From Hypoxylon rubiginosum (taxonomy: Eukaryota > Ascomycota > Sordariomycetes > Xylariales > Hypoxylaceae), in assembly GCA_902806565.1 (NCBI GenBank), contig CADCXA010000055.1:248001-312000 (forward strand): DNA of 64,000 nucleotides. The letters run 5' to 3'. Both the position numbers and the translations under genes were made by a program. Of this stretch, positions 1 to 10,946 are shown one piece after another (the first letter of the stretch is position 1; the number at the start of each line of letters is the position of its first letter). A model generated the notes under the pieces. That model did not search any database. It was not told the DNA's origin and saw only the letters and a list, made by a program, of their open reading frames with translations.

Positions 1-899
1 AGCCGAGAATCGCTTCCCGGATTTGAAGGTGCCTGCTGTCGCGCAACAGTCTGAGGAACATCTGGTGCATCGTTCTCATCTGATTGTGCGGCATGTGAAT
101 GGAAAGACGACGCAGGGTCCGTTGGTCTAGAAGATGCGGCCGATGACGCCGTCGAGCGACCCCTATTGCCCGACGATCCAACAGCGATCCTGACCACTCG
201 TCCCTGGGCTGGCGTGTTCAATTCCTTTTCCTTGATATCCGAAGCATTAGCCTTCTCCTCTGCTGCACTATCAGCTCGGCTTGGAGGACGATTCCTGCTT
301 TGCGAACTAGCAAGCGACGTTGATGTCGACCTTCTTTTAGCCGGCTTAGCTTGAGAGGCAGAGGCAGTCGCTGATGAGGCGCTTAGCCGAACCACTCGCT
401 TTCTGACGGGACTGCTTTCTTGATGGCTCTGATGACTCTGGTGGTTCCGGACGGGCGAAGTCGGCCGCGACGATGCTTGCGCACTACTAGCACGCGTATG
501 CCTCCTTTCCTCGCCAATTGATGCCACCGATGCACTTAGAACACTGCGTCTCTTAACAGGTTTATCCTGCTCAACATTAACTGGCGACGAAGGGCGATGG
601 CTTTGTGTTCGAGTTCGAAGGACGCGTCCAGTTTCCCGCTCTGGTTCGGGCCCTTGATCGTTGAGCAGAGCTTTGGTGAGGGCACTGAGCTTCATAGGCA
701 CAGGGATCTCGTCATCGGAACTGTCGTTCTCGGTGAACTGCGACTTGGACTCGTGAGCCACCGGTACTGGATTCGATTCGGCGCGGCTAAGTTGTGGTCT
801 GGACGGCGCTCTCCTCAGGCCTGACCTTAGCGACGATTTCCTCATATGAGTAGCTGAGTTATGGCCCGACGCTGCGGGCGTCGGTGATGCGGATGCCAT
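1..899 (-). CDS. Probable Mps1/TTK spindle-checkpoint kinase, N-terminal part only
   Basis: A reading frame opens at an ATG at 899 (MASASPTPAASG) and has no stop down to base 1, so at least 299 codons of one exon leave the window on the left. The visible part is disordered and rich in Ser, Arg and Pro. Its most distinctive segment, around residues 58-80, reads SSDDEIPVPMKLSALTKALL; later segments include KRVVRLSASS and NTPAQGRVVRIAVG. These short blocks resemble, from memory, the N-terminal regions of filamentous-fungal TTK/Mps1 dual-specificity kinases, which phosphorylate kinetochore proteins and signal spindle-assembly defects. The kinase domain itself would lie outside the window, so the assignment rests only on the disordered leader. 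It could instead be another disordered nuclear protein. It reads in the same direction as the P2 gene to its right. Confidence 0.5.
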   Translation of the reverse strand, partial: MASASPTPAASGHNSATHMRKSSLRSGLRRAPSRPQLSRAESNPVPVAHESKSQFTENDSSDDEIPVPMKLSALTKALLNDQGPEPERETGRVLRTRTQSHRPSSPVNVEQDKPVKRRSVLSASVASIGEERRHTRASSAQASSRPTSPVRNHQSHQSHQESSPVRKRVVRLSASSATASASQAKPAKRRSTSTSLASSQSRNRPPSRADSAAEEKANASDIKEKELNTPAQGRVVRIAVGSSGNRGRSTASSAASSRPTDPASSFHSHAAQSDENDAPDVPQTVARQQAPSNPGSDSR

Positions 900-1777
900 T
901 ATCGTGTGTAAGCTGCTATTGTATAGACGTACGACTGTGGAATTCGAATTAAAACGCGTCGAATTGACGAATTGGTATTCGTTTTTATCAATCTAATTGA
1001 TGTTCTACGTGTCGAAGCAGGTCATGATCCAAAAGATTGGAATTTGGTAGCAAGATTGAAGGAATGGGGCGTGCTAATGCGAAAGTAATTGGCGCGTTGA
1101 TACTTGGTTGAAAAGGATGTTTCCGGATTGTCCACAGCCTCCCTGCTACATGGGCTTGGCATTCTTTTCGTTTTTACCCCGTTGCCAGGAGCAACGGTAG
1201 CATTCCCCTGTTAGTAGCCAATCAGGTGTGGACCCGAGGGGCTGGTGGATTGCATTGAGATTATGCAATTTGCACAAGATAATCAACATGCATTATGCAT
1301 CATTATCTAAATATCTAACCCACTATCTATCAGCCTATGCCGCTCTAAGATCTAAAGTGATGGGTGGTCCTATGCTTCAAATCCTACAGCTATAAAAGGT
1401 ACCTTCTAAGCCGTCTACATCTATAGTTCGACTACAAGGCCTAGGTTGGAAAGATGCCATGCGGATGAGTATTCCTCTCATACCTACATGTAGGCATTCA
1501 TTGATTGTTTTGTTAGTGGCTGATCACCATACATTCACAATATATCAAAAAGAAGCGAGCCATCAAAGTTGGAGAAGCAGGACTGTATTGTATTTTGCCT
1601 TAACCATCTCTAGATGCCATAGCAGAACCTGATTCATATAGAATCCATCGAACGCAGACCCATCCACGCCGGATACCATGCCAGACCACCCAGACCACCA
1701 CAGCCCATTTTCGTTCCGCTTCTCCAAAAATGCATTGCTTCGTTGTTGTTGTCGTCGTAACCCTAAGCGAAAACCGC
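900..1777. other. Intergenic, between kinase 5' end and P2 3' end
   Basis: About 0.9 kb without a credible gene. It must hold the promoter of the leftward kinase gene and the 3' end of the P2 gene. A TATAAAAG sequence sits at 1391-1398 on the plus strand, but no plus-strand gene follows it, so it may be chance. Confidence 0.6.
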
Positions 1778-2234
1778 TTAGTCGAACAGACCGAAGCCCA
1801 TATCGTCGTCGGACTCCTCCTTCTCTAAAACAATATGTCAGTATACGCCTGTCCGCGGAGAAAAATAAGAATGTTAAACCATACCTTCCTCCTTCTCCTC
1901 TTCCTTCTCCTCGGCGGCAGCACCACCGGCAGCGGCGCCGCCAGCAGCAGGGGCACCACCGGCACCACCAGAAGGAACGGAAGCGAGTTTGTTGGAACCC
2001 TCGGCGATCAGCTATAGCACCATGTCAGTCTACTCCGCATCTTCTCGACAATTTTATAAGTCCGGGTAGGCAAACCTCGTTGATGTCCTTGCCCTTAAGC
2101 TCGGACAGGAGCTTCTCTAGACGGTCTTCGTCAGCCTCGATACCGACGGACTCGAGGACCTCCGTGATGTCGCTAGCGGAGGGCGAGGTGTTGCCGGCAA
2201 GGCCGAGAAGGAGGTAAGCTGCGAGGTGCTTCAT
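1778..2234 (-). CDS. RPP2: 60S acidic ribosomal protein P2
   Basis: Three exons, 2234-2076, 2011-1885 and 1824-1778, give a 110-residue protein. It begins [15 protein letters not shown], has the P-stalk dimerisation helix region (residues about 1-60), a Gly/Ala hinge ([11 protein letters not shown]) and an acidic tail ending [12 protein letters not shown], which is the hallmark C-terminus of P proteins that binds elongation factors at the ribosomal GTPase centre. Length matches the family (about 105-115). The first intron falls exactly after residue 53 (phase 0), with donor GTTTGC and acceptor CTATAG; the second has donor GTATGG and acceptor TTTTAG. An unspliced reading would stop 16 residues into the first intron, so splicing is required. 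A 7-bp tandem repeat lies just upstream. The identification is essentially certain; exact introns are inferred from motifs and phase. Confidence 0.95.
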
Positions 2235-3345
2235 TTTGTTTGTTGGTTCTGTGTGTGTGCTTTGTTAGCTATGGCCGGCCTTTTTTCGTCGTAAATGTTT
2301 CTTTCGCAGCAAGGGTTGGTGGGGTGAGTTGGGGGATTTGTAATGTCGAACTCGATGCGCACTGAAGCTCGAAGCTCGAAGCTCGAAGCTCGAAGCTCGA
2401 AGCTCGAAGCAGGATTACTTACGGGAAATAGAGAAGAACACGAGAAATCAATCGATTTAACCGCAAATGTTGGGCGGAGACTGAGCCTTCGAGTTCTGTA
2501 GTTGAGTTCGGTAACGAGGTTGAAATTTGGAAGTTGATGGCTTTGTTCGGTCAGAAAAGTTTCCGCCAGATTTTAGGTGCGCACATGCAATTGGGACTGT
2601 GGGCAGACTTGGGTGTGAGTGGGTCCTCGGTTATCACCTGATTAGGGTCGCCCTGAATCTACCAGTCTGCCGGTCTGCCGGTCTGCCGGTTTGGCCAGGT
2701 GCTGCCAGGACTGCCAGGTGAGGATCTTCCAATAAAAGACGGTTTAAATGAGTGTGGCTCAACTCCACAATTGGCCGCCACTTGGCCTCCCCTTATTGAC
2801 GAATTACAGCCTTCAAATGACGTAGCCCAGCCACATATTTGTTTGCCAGCTCAGGGCAAAGTGAATTAAACAAGACCGTGCACAGAAGAATTAGCGGTTT
2901 CCAACGCCTACCGCCACTATTCTATCTGCTAAAACTTTCAGCCCGAACCTGCATCAGGCTTTATAGAAGTACTTCCGTACCATGTACGATTTGTAGGAGC
3001 AAACGGCACGAGACTTTCTTTTGTCCAAACCTGAACCTCTTATCACCACAGGCACTAACAAGCCTCTCGATACCAGCATTCTTTGTGCGCTCGACCGGCC
3101 GCCGCATTCGTTGGTTGGGTAGAGGTTTTATATAATCAACCTCTAACCATAGGAACTCGGTATTTTCTCAATCTGGCCTCATCCACGCTCGTTTTCACGT
3201 CGCATCGGGTCTTGGGAAAAGAGTCATCGCATATGGTACAGCCCACCGACTTATGACGCCTCAGGCACATCGCACGCTCCTGACGGCAACCGAACTGCGC
3301 ACTAAAGACGTCCCTGCTATCTAGCAGGCGGCAAGTCTCTTCATC
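2235..3345. other. Divergent intergenic region between P2 and SPT2
   Basis: About 1.1 kb shared by two divergent genes (P2 leftward, SPT2 rightward), so it should contain both promoters. Apart from the GAAGCTC tandem repeat (2364-2410) there is a short CTGCCGGT-type direct repeat near 2664-2690. No further gene is credible. Confidence 0.6.
2364..2410. repeat. 7-bp tandem repeat (GAAGCTC)n upstream of P2
   Basis: About 6.7 perfect head-to-tail copies of GAAGCTC, 130-175 bp upstream of the P2 start codon, in its 5' leader or promoter. Copy-number changes could alter expression, but that is inference. Confidence 0.9.
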
Positions 3346-4650
3346 ATGCCTGTTAGTGTCGATTTCCCTGCTTCTCCTCCGTCGTTCAGTCTTCTCCATA
3401 CTAATACCCTGCGCAAACAGATCGGTGATCTCCTCGCAGAGATTTCCGGTGGGAATCCCTCCCCTGCGGCCCCCAAAACATCCACATCTTCTAGTCTCAA
3501 GCGCAAGGCGGAAGACGATTCACAGAATACGCCGTCGGTCAAACTCGCTAAATCCCGACAACAAGACGGATCTTACTCGGCAAGTAAGGTCATCCGCGAT
3601 GTAAAGGCGGACGGCATCGATCGACCGAAATCCACACCCCCCGTATCCGCGAAGTCCTCATCCTTACCCCACCGCACGAATTCGCCGACGATAAATGGCC
3701 GCTATCAACCTCCTGTGCCAAACGGACAGCGTGCGGCGACGACGTCTTCGACCGGCAGGCCTCTGCCTGGATCGTTATCCAACATATCTACCCCGAAACA
3801 ATCCTCAAATCCCGTCCCCCGCCCAAGACTAAACCCGGGGTCCCTATCTACTACTTCTAAGGCGCCTCCTACAAGACCGTCGCCCACAACTCCAACCAGT
3901 GCCGATCCGTCCAAAGCGCCGAAGAAGGGGTCATATCAGGAGATAATGGAACGTGCAAAAAAGGCCCAAGCAACAATGGGCAAAGTTGGTATGATTCAGC
4001 ACAAGGCTATCGAGAGCAGCAAGAAAGAACGACCTGTGAAGGGCGAGCAGAAATCAAGTGCGGCAAGGGGGAAGGATGGAAAGCCGTATATTGGAAACGG
4101 TCGACCCTCTGCTGCATCTTCCCGTGAAGCGAAACGACCTGGAATGGCGTCTCGTGAAGGAAGTCGGGTCGGCGCCGCAAAGGACGTGAAGGCAGGCGGC
4201 AAACAGAGACAGGGACTATCAGGGGTAGAAGCCCTAGAGAAGAAAGTCAAGAAATCTGCCACGGCCACCACAGGCTATACCGGAACTGCGCGACCTCGAC
4301 CAGGTGCGGCGTCGGGCAAAACATCTTCCTCCAAGAAGGAGCCATCATCCTACAAGTCTGGCGGGCTCCTCGCGCCTCCAAGACCGAAACGCCGGGACCG
4401 ATACGAAGACGAATATGACGACGATATGGATGACTTCATCGATTATGACGATGATGAAGAAGACCCTCGAGGTACTGGCTACGGCTATGCATCGGACGCA
4501 TCCAGTGATATGGAGGCAGGTCTATCAGATATCGACGTAGAGGAGCGGAGAGCCGAGCGGATGGCACGTGAGGAAGACAAGCGAGAGCAGGCTTTAGAGG
4601 AGAAACTCAAGCGGGAGAAGGAAGACCGGAAACGACGGCTCGGTCGATGA
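3346..4650 (+). CDS. SPT2: SPT2-type chromatin protein (histone H3-H4 chaperone)
   Basis: Two exons, 3346-3351 and 3421-4650, give a 411-residue protein starting MPIGDLLAEISGG. The intron (3352-3420, 69 bp) has donor GTTAGT, a perfect TACTAAT branch site and acceptor CAG. It is a multiple of three and stop-free, so an unspliced 434-residue reading also exists; the MPIGDLL start matches fungal SPT2 N-termini and favours splicing after only two codons. The middle is Ser/Pro/Lys-rich and disordered. The C-terminal 90 residues carry an acidic block (EDEYDDDMDDFIDYDDDEED) followed by a long charged helix (ERRAERMAREEDKREQALEE) that forms the SPT2 histone-binding signature. SPT2 proteins restrain H3-H4 turnover behind RNA polymerase II in the nucleus. 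It is divergent to P2. Confidence 0.9.
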   Translation: MPVSVDFPASPPSFSLLHTNTLRKQIGDLLAEISGGNPSPAAPKTSTSSSLKRKAEDDSQNTPSVKLAKSRQQDGSYSASKVIRDVKADGIDRPKSTPPVSAKSSSLPHRTNSPTINGRYQPPVPNGQRAATTSSTGRPLPGSLSNISTPKQSSNPVPRPRLNPGSLSTTSKAPPTRPSPTTPTSADPSKAPKKGSYQEIMERAKKAQATMGKVGMIQHKAIESSKKERPVKGEQKSSAARGKDGKPYIGNGRPSAASSREAKRPGMASREGSRVGAAKDVKAGGKQRQGLSGVEALEKKVKKSATATTGYTGTARPRPGAASGKTSSSKKEPSSYKSGGLLAPPRPKRRDRYEDEYDDDMDDFIDYDDDEEDPRGTGYGYASDASSDMEAGLSDIDVEERRAERMAREEDKREQALEEKLKREKEDRKRRLGR

Positions 4651-5574
4651 TTGCCTACCGCCCATTGTCGATAGGGATAACTGGACGACGCAACGGGTAA
4701 TACGGTTGTGTGTTCTGGTTGGTTCGCCGAGTCTGTTTTGTTTCAGCCCGCAAACTTTTTTTTTCCTTTGATAAGAAGGATCGTGTAGATGGAAATTGCA
4801 TGGAAGACGGCGTTTTTTTTTACGGGCATTCTTACACTCCACGGCAAAACCCCAGGAAAGCAACGGCGTTCTGCATGGCCCTGCGTCAAGGGCGGTTCGG
4901 GTTGATTCAATGGTTTAATGTCAGAGTAGTAAGGCCTTTTAGATGAGTCTTTACACAAACACATAAGGTTCTAGTAGTATACATTCTGCAACATTAATGA
5001 CAGTCTGTAATTACTAGTTTCATACTTTTTGTCTCTTTTCTCTCATGACGGTGCTATTATCAGATTGGACTTGGGTTTATATGGTATTTACGATACATGA
5101 CAATGCTTGATTAGGTTTTCTCGTAGGCCTACACATGGCATACAGGTTGGAGCTTTGGTCTAGCAAAGCTATGAATAGCGAGTTTTTATTTCTTACTTCC
5201 TTTTGCTACTTAGATATTCGTATGAGATTAATTATAGTATTTCAGGCACCAGTCACGCACCTCAGGGTTCGCCCACCTCACTTGTATGAGTGAACCCCTT
5301 TTCCTACCATGAATCGAATCCACGATTATTGCTTCTTCGTCATATCAAACACGAGAAACATATGACTAAACTCGGGACCTCTCAGCGAATCGATATCCAC
5401 ACGCACAGTACGGCCAGCAGGAGAAGAAAAAAAATTCTCGCAAGGCTAATGACAAACAGTGCTAGGGTGCGGGCCCTACCAACCAACCTACTATATAGAG
5501 ACCAGTAACAGCTTGCCTCCACCATCACCAGAGACGAGCTCTTCTACCCAGATCTCCAATCTCATATAACGCAT
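4651..5574. other. Intergenic, SPT2 3' side to tRNA-Lys
   Basis: About 0.9 kb with no supported gene. It holds the SPT2 3' end and AT-rich sequence; short open frames here have no family features. Confidence 0.6.
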
Positions 5575-5664
5575 GCCCGGTTAGCTCAATCGGTAGAGCG
5601 TGAGACTCTTATACTCTTGTAGAGGTAAATCTCAAGGTTGCGGGTTCGACCCCCGCATCGGGCT
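5575..5664 (+). tRNA. tRNA-Lys(CTT) with 17-bp intron
   Basis: A complete cloverleaf can be drawn. Acceptor stem GCCCGGT pairs with ATCGGGC; the D arm is AGCTCAATCGGTAGAGC; anticodon CTT lies at 5608-5610 in the loop CTCTTAA; the T arm is GCGGGTTCGACCCCCGC. A 17-bp intron (5612-5628) interrupts the anticodon loop one base after the anticodon, the canonical place for nuclear tRNA introns removed by the tRNA splicing endonuclease. The mature length is 73 bases before CCA addition. Confidence 0.96.
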
Positions 5665-7177
5665 CAATTCCTGATGCTTCCCAGATATTCTGGGATTGAC
5701 CAATCTTTACTTTTGCATCTTTAATCACTTTTTGCTGCCTTCATACTCTTCTCTTATTTTCTTTATTCTACTTCTTCTCCATCGTATGCTGTAGACATGT
5801 TGCCCATTCTAATCTCAACTTTCAGCCTTGTTATTGGGGTCCCGGGTTTCGGTCTTCCCGGCACCATCCTATCATCCAAAGCCCTCTTCTCTTTCTGTTA
5901 TTTTTGTCCACAAGTTCCCTTTCATTTGCATCCTCTTTGAATCCCGTTACGTATGTTCTATTCTATGTATATGTTCATAATAAAAACCAAATCACTCGTT
6001 CAGATATCATTAGGGGTGTCGTGGATGAAAGGATTATGTTTCTGACACCTGACAGCCGACTCGTGGAATCGTAGCCTGGTGTTTAGCAGGTCAAGTTAGG
6101 CACCTGTTGATGTTACCCAGGAGAGGGTGAAAGGCGCATAACATTCCAATCCCGTGGGAAATAAAGCAACATGCATGGTATAATATACCTACCTAGGTGC
6201 CTAGCAAGTGTGTAAACGACCATTGAGGCTACTGTCTTCCAGTTACTTACACCTACTCGCATCTATCGTGTCATCAGTTTAGGGATACAGCTAGGTGGCT
6301 AATTATCTGCCTCCTGATAAGAAGCGAGGCTTTGATAAATTCACCCATGTCTCTGTAGTCAACATGGAATTGAAGGAATACTACATCTAAAATTAGTGTA
6401 TGGTAGGTCTAACAAAGTGTATCCATCTCCCTTCGTGCCGTTGAATCCATTTCACGTCAAGTTACGGTAAACCCATCAATGCAGCATGTGAATTATCTGA
6501 GCCCTTAACTTCTGTATTTCATATTAGAATATTGTTTCCCTCAACGTCGACTCGCGAATATGCTAGCATTAAACGAAGGTCACCCTGCGGATTTAACAGT
6601 CCTACTCTAATCGTTTCAATGTAGTTAATAATGACAGTGACGTTATCCAAGTATATCTTGAATAAATATGATCGACTAAATTATTCTCTGCGTGTATATA
6701 GTTGGTAGAATGGTGCCTCTTGACTGCCACCAAATAATGTTCTAACTGAAATCAATTATAAATAGTAGCACCCATAAGAGGTCTCATTTCATAAGAGAAT
6801 ATTGTGTATTGAGTAGAATTCATATAGCTAATGTTCATAGTCATCATTCGTCGCCAGAGCCGATATCAGGACAGTGGACCTGTTATGATGCTGATCTCCA
6901 AAGTATTGGGCAATGTTCGATGTCACGTCTCCTCATGCAACCCTTCACATTGCGCAGGAGATCAAACCCTTAGTCGATAAGCGTTCCCTTTTCCCCCTCT
7001 ATTATTCCGGGTAGACATTATAGCTATGCCAGAAGGCAGCAGATATGAAGCCATTGACTGGAAATAAAAGATGAAAATAAAGGGAAGATTGTGAATAACG
7101 ATAACCAGTGACATGCCATGGTTCAAGACATCCTTGGGGATGGGCGTTGATACCTAGGTATTTTAGGATACGATGTT
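5665..7177. other. AT-rich intergenic region
   Basis: About 1.5 kb with no credible coding sequence or RNA gene. The only notable element is the palindrome TACCTAGGTA at 7151-7160, just beyond the PARP stop codon. Confidence 0.6.
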
Positions 7178-9702
7178 CTACATCCTGACCCTGAATAGGT
7201 ATCGCAGACGGATTTGGGAGATATCGTAGCAGATATACTCGTTGTATAGAAGATACGTTCCGGGGATACCATTCGCGCCAGGCTTAACCTCAGTATCAGG
7301 CTGGAGAGAGGATTGGTTAGTAGACGAATGCTAAGATGTGTTCGCTTGGGTAGCTTACGATTCTCACGCCCTTTAGTGATGGGTGGATGCACCCGGCATC
7401 TTTCCATTGGGTTGGGCCTGTTTGCCCTTGGCCCCAGGTCGACAACATTCCTTTAGCCTTCGCAGTTTCGCCAGCGTTGTAAGAAGAATCCGTAAGCGTT
7501 TGAATCGGATCTCCAAGCTCAGCTTCGCAAAGAAGGAGCAGTGCATGGCCGTTGCTGTTATATGGAAAGCAGTAGCCGGCAGACTAGATGCGGCTTTAGT
7601 ACCTCTCCTTAATACAATGTTGAAGCTAGAGTACTTACTTTGCTGGACATATCTGCCAGATAAATGCCTTTCCCGAACACTGTTCTAAGTTAATATCCTG
7701 TATCAAATTCTTATCGGCTACGCGATATAGGAAAAAAAAAAAAGGGCGATGACATACTATAACCGGACACTGGGGCTTCGGGCGGTGCTATGCGCAATCC
7801 TTGACTCAGAATACCGCCAAAATTGGTACAGCGGGAGCCGTGCCATAGAAGCCGTCTATCTCGGGGGGCGCCGTGAGCGGCATTGAAGCGCTCCTTCTCT
7901 CCTTGACGCTCAATTCTGAAGATCTGCGATACCTGATAGTTGGCGGTATGAGTTGATCCTCTTGTGTCCATGAGATAGTCTTGCAGTTGCATAAACTCTT
8001 TACTAGCACTGCTCAGCGGCGTCATCTCTTCCATCCCCAAACCGCGGAATTGTCGATCAAGCATGTTCATCATCTCCATCTGCTCAGTCTTCATGACTAG
8101 CGATGCATCCTTCATACCTCCTAAGCTCTCGAGAAGTTCTATTTCTCTCTTGAGCAGAGTCAAGGTTTGGATGATCGGGGGTTTGTTCCTCCCGAATGCA
8201 TGAGGGATCAGCGTGAAATAGAGGTTTGACAACTGATCCCTTGCTGCAGGGAAGCTAGTCCCATGTTGAGATGTCGCCAATGACGGATCATCCAAAAGGG
8301 CCGAGAGATCCTTCAAGGCTTGATATCCTCGAGTAATGGTGGATTTGCTGAGCTTGCCCAGGGGAAGCTTATCAGCGTCGTAATTCAACTCGGCCATGGT
8401 CGCGGCAAAATACTGCTGGTTGAAGATAAGCTGCATAAGCTCCTGAACCGGCTTAGATAGCTTCGACACCGGTTCTTTCTTGGGTTCGTCATCGGCAACA
8501 TCATCATTCGCATATTTCATCTCATCGTCGTCCGAGTCGGGTTCGTACTAAATAAACAGTTATGTATCGATTCAAGACAGGTAACAGAGCAAAAGTAAAG
8601 GTGGAATATACATACGCTTCTCTCGAGGAATGCATACTTTCCACGTTTCGGAGGCTCTGTACGATCCGACCACGAGAGGCCAGTCTTTGACTTAAACTTG
8701 CTATTAAACTCGAAGAGAGCATTTGCTAGGGTTTGGCCCTCGAGAACCTTTGACTGACCACTACGCCAATACGAGTCAACGATATCTTCAAGGAAGGGGT
8801 CGGAGAGCGAGGTTCACACGAGCTGAACTAGGGAATGCTGGCTCTTGATATAGGTCCAAAGGGGAGAAAAACAAGTCTTGAAAAGTTACGTACTCTTCTC
8901 CGACACGTCCCCATCTTGTCCAAGTGCAGAATTCTCCCTTCAGAGAGCGGAGCAACTAGAGGAATCAATTAGTAGATCGCTCTTTTTTGGCTACGCGGAA
9001 ACTCTAATGAATTAAGACGTGAAGGGTTAAAGGTCATACCTGGATTCGGTAGAATTTATTGTTGTTGTTGGCCGCGTTGGTCTGGTTCAGAGAAGCATCA
9101 TAAATGACGCCATCATCGCCAATGTAGACCTCGTGCTTCGGGAATTTGCTCGAGGCGCCTGTGTCAACCGGAATTCTAACATCTCGAGTCTTGGCGATCT
9201 GGCCATCAGCAACCTTGGCTTCTTTGCCTTTCTGTTCTTGGGCCTTAGTCTCCGAAGGCTTGCTTCTCTTGGTCGGTGCTGGTATCACATCGTCGTCGTC
9301 ATCATCATCATTATCATCATCTGTGGGCTTTGGGGGTGCTCGCCGCTTCCGAACATTATCGGTCTGACTGGGTTGAGATTGTGAGGAATCGAAACTGTAA
9401 TCATCCTCGGCCATGCGTTTCATCTGGCTAAGTGAGTCTTCAAGCCATTGAAAAGAGACAATTGCTGCATTATGGGATTGTGCAGCCTTGACTTTGGCTG
9501 AAGGTCTCTCGTAGTCTGCTTCGTTGGTAATTAGGTGGGTCGTCGATGCTGTGACGGACTTGGCAAGAGACGCGCCGAGAACACTGATGAAGTCTTTATC
9601 GACTGCAGCCTGAGTTCGGCCAGGAATTGTCCCGCTAATAGCGATGCTGCAACCGGCCAATGGCGGCGGTGCAGCTTTTGCTACGACCTTTTTCGGACGC
9701 AT
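7178..9702 (-). CDS. Poly(ADP-ribose) polymerase, BRCT-WGR-regulatory-catalytic type
   Basis: Seven exons (9702-9040, 8955-8894, 8760-8616, 8547-7758, 7679-7639, 7583-7359, 7300-7178) give 682 residues. Order of domains: BRCT (about 13-100, ending FQWLEDSL); a linker with an Asp run and basic patches suggesting nuclear localisation; WGR (about 195-300, with TRWGRVGEDGQSKVL); the helical PARP regulatory domain (about 320-450); and the ART catalytic domain. The H-Y-E triad is visible: His in LLWHGSR, Tyr in SAGYC after MFGKGIYLADM, and Glu in LYNEYICYD. It transfers ADP-ribose from NAD+ to proteins at DNA breaks. There are no zinc fingers, as is usual for filamentous-fungal PARPs such as PrpA. 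The start at 9702 is the first ATG; a TTG-led upstream extension is ignored. Terminal exons are short, so automated models may truncate this gene. Confidence 0.93.
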
Positions 9703-10946
9703 GGTGTGCAAATGTACGAAGGAGTGGTGTGTTAATTGGTGAATGTGGTGTAAGCTGGGGCGTTACCTAGCAGTGCAGTGCTGCGTAACGACGTTATTTA
9801 GATGGCAATGGACAATGGATAGAAATGAAAGGTCTGGGAGAGTGAAGGATTACAGGAAGAGTTGAGAGGAATTTAAAAAGTTGTCAATATTGAATATATA
9901 CCTACACGTAGGTAGATACTTCCTAAGGCATCGAGAAAAACCTGCGCTTTCAACCCTTTTTCTTTTTCTTAGGCAGCACACGGTCGAGGCTGCTACGAGG
10001 GAAGGAACAATTAACGCCAATGAGGCGCGTAACAACGTGACTTCATATCTTGACAAAACCCACTAGTCCAAGGCAGCAACGGGGTGGTCTGAGCTGCTTC
10101 ATTTTCATACCAGCATAACGTATTTGCATATGTACCTAGGTACCTTAAGAAAGAAGACATTTTGATCTTTACGATGCAATTGGAGATTTCGATCCTGTTC
10201 CAGGTAGTTTTTGAAGACCTATTGATATTATAAGCGAAAGTTATTAATCTTCGGTGACATCAGCAGGTAATAACCTTTGTCTTAAATACTCGAATGTAAC
10301 CTGATGCAAAGCTCTTTTAGATACGAATATCTTTCAATTGGGAAAACCAACACTGTATAGTTGCATGCTCGTGATAATGTATGTAATTATACATATACAC
10401 CTAAATATGTTTACAGTACGTAATGAGTTAACAAGTAAACAAGCTACCTAAGAAGGTTAGGAAGTCTTCTCAGCAAAAGCTCGCAGACGATTAGGATGAG
10501 GCGATCCGTACCTACATCTCCATACTCGCAAAGGAGATTAGCCGGCGCTGGGCATAAAACCATTTACATACCATCCGGGGAAACATCGCTCCTTGAGAAC
10601 CGATACCGGTTCCGGAAAAGAAGCGGGCGGAAGCGTTTGCTATGCGCCGTTCTTCTCACGATGCACGCTCGCCCAAATAGGAGCAACCGTGATTGGTCGG
10701 GGAAGGGGAACTCTTTGAATAACCGGCAACTGATACTACCTATTCTGGAAAGGTCGCTTCCGGGGTGTCAGGTCCCTTTCCCACGAGAAAGATGCGGTCC
10801 GAGATGTTGCGCCTTTCGCCGTCGCGATGGCGGACAGCCTGCAGACATATTTGAAAACCTGTCCCGGCCCCCGGAAAGGCGTCCCTACTGATTCAGTCTT
10901 CTGGATCTGCGCTGGACTGCTACGATTGCCGTTGCCGCTGTGAAAA
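9703..10946. other. Divergent intergenic region, PARP and MFS transporter
   Basis: About 1.2 kb between divergent starts. It contains the palindrome TACCTAGGTA at 10133-10142. An open frame at 10496-10891 has no family features and is not called. Confidence 0.6.

Noticed and set aside
10496..10891. 131-codon plus frame upstream of the MFS gene
   Set aside because: Arg/Pro-rich with no family features; it lies in the promoter region.
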